This document shows positions 27,651 through 29,532 of a stretch of DNA of 29,532 bases, one piece after another. Position 1 is the first letter of the stretch, and the number at the start of each line of letters is the position of its first letter. The DNA comes from Hypsibius dujardini (taxonomy: Eukaryota; Tardigrada; Eutardigrada; Parachela; Hypsibiidae), in the NCBI GenBank assembly GCA_001579985.1, contig LRSR01008354.1, forward strand, positions 1 to 29,532, given 5' to 3'. The translations under genes were made by a program, and so were the position numbers. The notes beneath the pieces were generated by a model, which made no database searches, was not told the DNA's origin, and saw only the letters and a list, made by a program, of their open reading frames with translations.

Positions 27651-29532
27651 CCTTCCCGCGGGCAAACCGACAAAGAATTATGGAAAATTAACCAATAGAT
27701 CCGCCAAAGAGTGTGTTGCTGATGGAGAAGATGGGAGACCAAGATATCGGACGTAAGAAAAAATTAAAATTGGGTATTAAATATCGAAGAACCCCGATTG
27801 CAATATTAGCTCAATGTTTAGATTCCAGTTCCACTGCACGAACTGGAGTTACAGTGGGAAAAATATTGGAGGGCTGAAAGTGGAGGCGATCGATGAACGA
27901 CCCTTGAACCGAAAGCAAAACCTGTAACAACATCTGCTGCTTTACGTGGGTGTAGAACCTACTGGGACTTCAGCGGTCGTGATCGGAGTTCGAGCCTCTA
28001 TTGCAGCCAAATGAGGAAAAATGGAATGCACTTAGCAGAGTAAGAGGAGTAAGGATGTTATTCCTACTTCGTTCCTAGTTCCTATAGGGACGGAACGGAT
28101 AAGAAATTCCTGTTCCCACCGACCCTGGTAGAAAGTTAGGAAAGCAGCAAGGAACAGTAGGAACACGTAGGAACCGTTTTTTCCACATACGGAGGTATTA
28201 TTAAAAATTTGGATTTGGATTTGGATGTATTATGAAAAATAATTTTTTTAGAGAATAAAACATTAAAAACTTACTGGCCAGCTACTTTACTAATTTTCAA
28301 GCAAGATGAAATAAATTAAACACCAAAGCAATTTTAATTATAAATGAACTGAATTATTAAAAAAAAGTTACTTTTGCGTTTATTATCTTTTCTGCTTCGC
28401 ATAGTCACACTGATGCTCCTCTAAATTCCTACTGTTCCTACTCCGTTTCTATTCCGGTTCGTTCCTATGCCGTTCCTATCGGGACTGAGCTGTAGGAACT
28501 ACTGTATCAACCCTAGCCAAAAGTGCATTCAGTGCGCCGCGTTTGAATTCATTTCATTCATTTCGTGCCAGCTGCGTGGACGGCAGAGAGAGAATCAGAC
28601 ACAGAGAGCATTTCGGGAGTGAAGTGCAACTGTTTCTAATTTCTAGGTCCCTCATCGGAAAATCTCATCTGGATCACTGCGGTTAATCTGATCCAGTTGC
28701 CGTTTCGGAATATCATTTCGGGGGAGGAGGAAGATAAAATTTGTGGAGGACGTCTTTTATCATCTGCCCCATACATCGGACATTTGACTGGATGCGCACC
28801 CTCGTGGACTCATCGCCCACTCATATTTGAGGTGGAGTTTCATTTGTAAGTCACATTTTCTGCGTATCGGATGAGTGGGGAAGGCGGGGGGAAACCACAA
28901 TTTTGCAGGGAGAATGAATTTTAAGAGTTAACATGCTTTTTATCGATTACTCAAGGAGATTTTATTTTGCTTTTTTTTGTCAATAATACTTGTCCTTTGA
29001 AATAAATTATTATCGTTTTTGGAGCAAAAAAGGGAGATTTCGTACTGGGCTTTGAAGTGAATAATTGATTGTTCTAGGATGGATTTATTATGTTCGCGTT
29101 TCGCTGGTTGATTGGTTGATTGATTGGCTGCATTAGGAAAACTAAAAATTCTCATCTATTTGTTTGCTCACTACTCAGCCTCTTTCGTGTTTAATCTGAC
29201 TTTCATTCTTGCTTTACGCAACGTGAAAATCTAGCAAATCAGTGAACGTATTAGAGGCAGTTCATTAATACGACGATACGAGAAAGACTTCTTAAATTGA
29301 ACAGATTTCCGAAATTTTACTGATTTCACTATGTTTATCATCAAAACTCTACATATTTTTCGATCAGTATTCCGGTGTATGGTCCTTAATTTTAAAATTT
29401 AATTAACAGTTACTTCTGACTGGAAAACTATTTGTTGGTTTTAATTCGCGTGAAAGTTGTTTGTGTTGGTGTGAAATGACGTGGCGCTCGTTCGCTTGAT
29501 TGGTTGATTGACGACATGTTTCAAACGCATTA
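27651..29532. other. Right-hand spacer without recognised coding gene
   Basis: 27651-27760 is OXA1L upstream sequence. 27930-28015 has a tRNA-like B-box (agttcgagcct) but no foldable tRNA was recognised. 28078-28500 is a GTTCCTA/TAGGAAC repeat region around an AT-rich core. 28510-28847 is GC-richer and ends in cattt|gtaagt, a good donor, so it may be the leader exon of a plus-strand gene to the right. 28860-29532 is AT-rich with ATTG units and nothing else visible. Confidence 0.45.
28078..28500 (+). repeat. GTTCCTAT / GGAAC inverted and direct repeats around an AT-rich core
   Basis: ggaacagtaggaa at 28151-28163 has an exact inverted copy at 28426-28438. gttcctatagggac at 28078-28091 recurs with one mismatch at 28472-28485. 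Additional gttcct units flank both arms. The 240-base core between is AT-rich. Confidence 0.75.

Overview
This window comes from a compact invertebrate animal nuclear genome. Genes have many short spliced exons with GT..AG introns, introns and spacers are AT-rich, and exons are GC-richer. No bacterial, viral or organellar gene was recognised. Eight protein-coding genes can be reconstructed by joining exons in frame: seven complete and one cut by the left edge. The species is not fixed by the sequence. The dense TGTC/CAGA and ATTG/CAAT tetranucleotide arrays in introns and spacers recall some flatworm (possibly monogenean) assemblies, but that is a weak guess.

Layout, left to right: PABPN1 3' part (+, 1-799); ribosomal protein eS28/RPS28 (-, 2360-2869); FRMD8 (+, 3496-7420); a CLIC chloride intracellular channel (+, 9055-10585); a peripherin/ROM1-type tetraspanin with an unusual long charged tail (-, 10927-13518); a GAK-type clathrin-uncoating kinase with a C-terminal J domain (-, 14098-21521); GID8 (+, 23413-24858); OXA1L (-, 25045-27650). 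The right end (27651-29532) has no recognisable coding gene but holds a GTTCC/GGAAC repeat region and possibly the first exon of a gene lying further right.

RPS28/FRMD8 and GAK/GID8 are head-to-head pairs. CLIC/tetraspanin and GID8/OXA1L are tail-to-tail pairs with only 341 and 186 bp between stop codons. The genes are unrelated housekeeping and membrane-traffic functions (mRNA polyadenylation, translation, membrane scaffolding, clathrin uncoating, ubiquitin ligase, mitochondrial membrane insertion), so this is a gene-dense neighbourhood rather than a functional cluster. Most long introns carry an imperfect TGTC or CAGA array, and these generate many spurious Cys/Ser/Val/Leu reading frames that are not genes.

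The most notable observations are: a GAK orthologue that has lost the PTEN-like/C2 module but keeps kinase, linker helix, clathrin/AP2 motifs and J domain; an ATTG tetranucleotide tract inside a GAK coding exon; the tetraspanin's 226-residue acidic-then-lysine-rich tail with a poly(A) signal directly after the stop; TGCGCA motifs shared by several upstream regions; and two OXA1L introns with the same odd GTCCGT donor.
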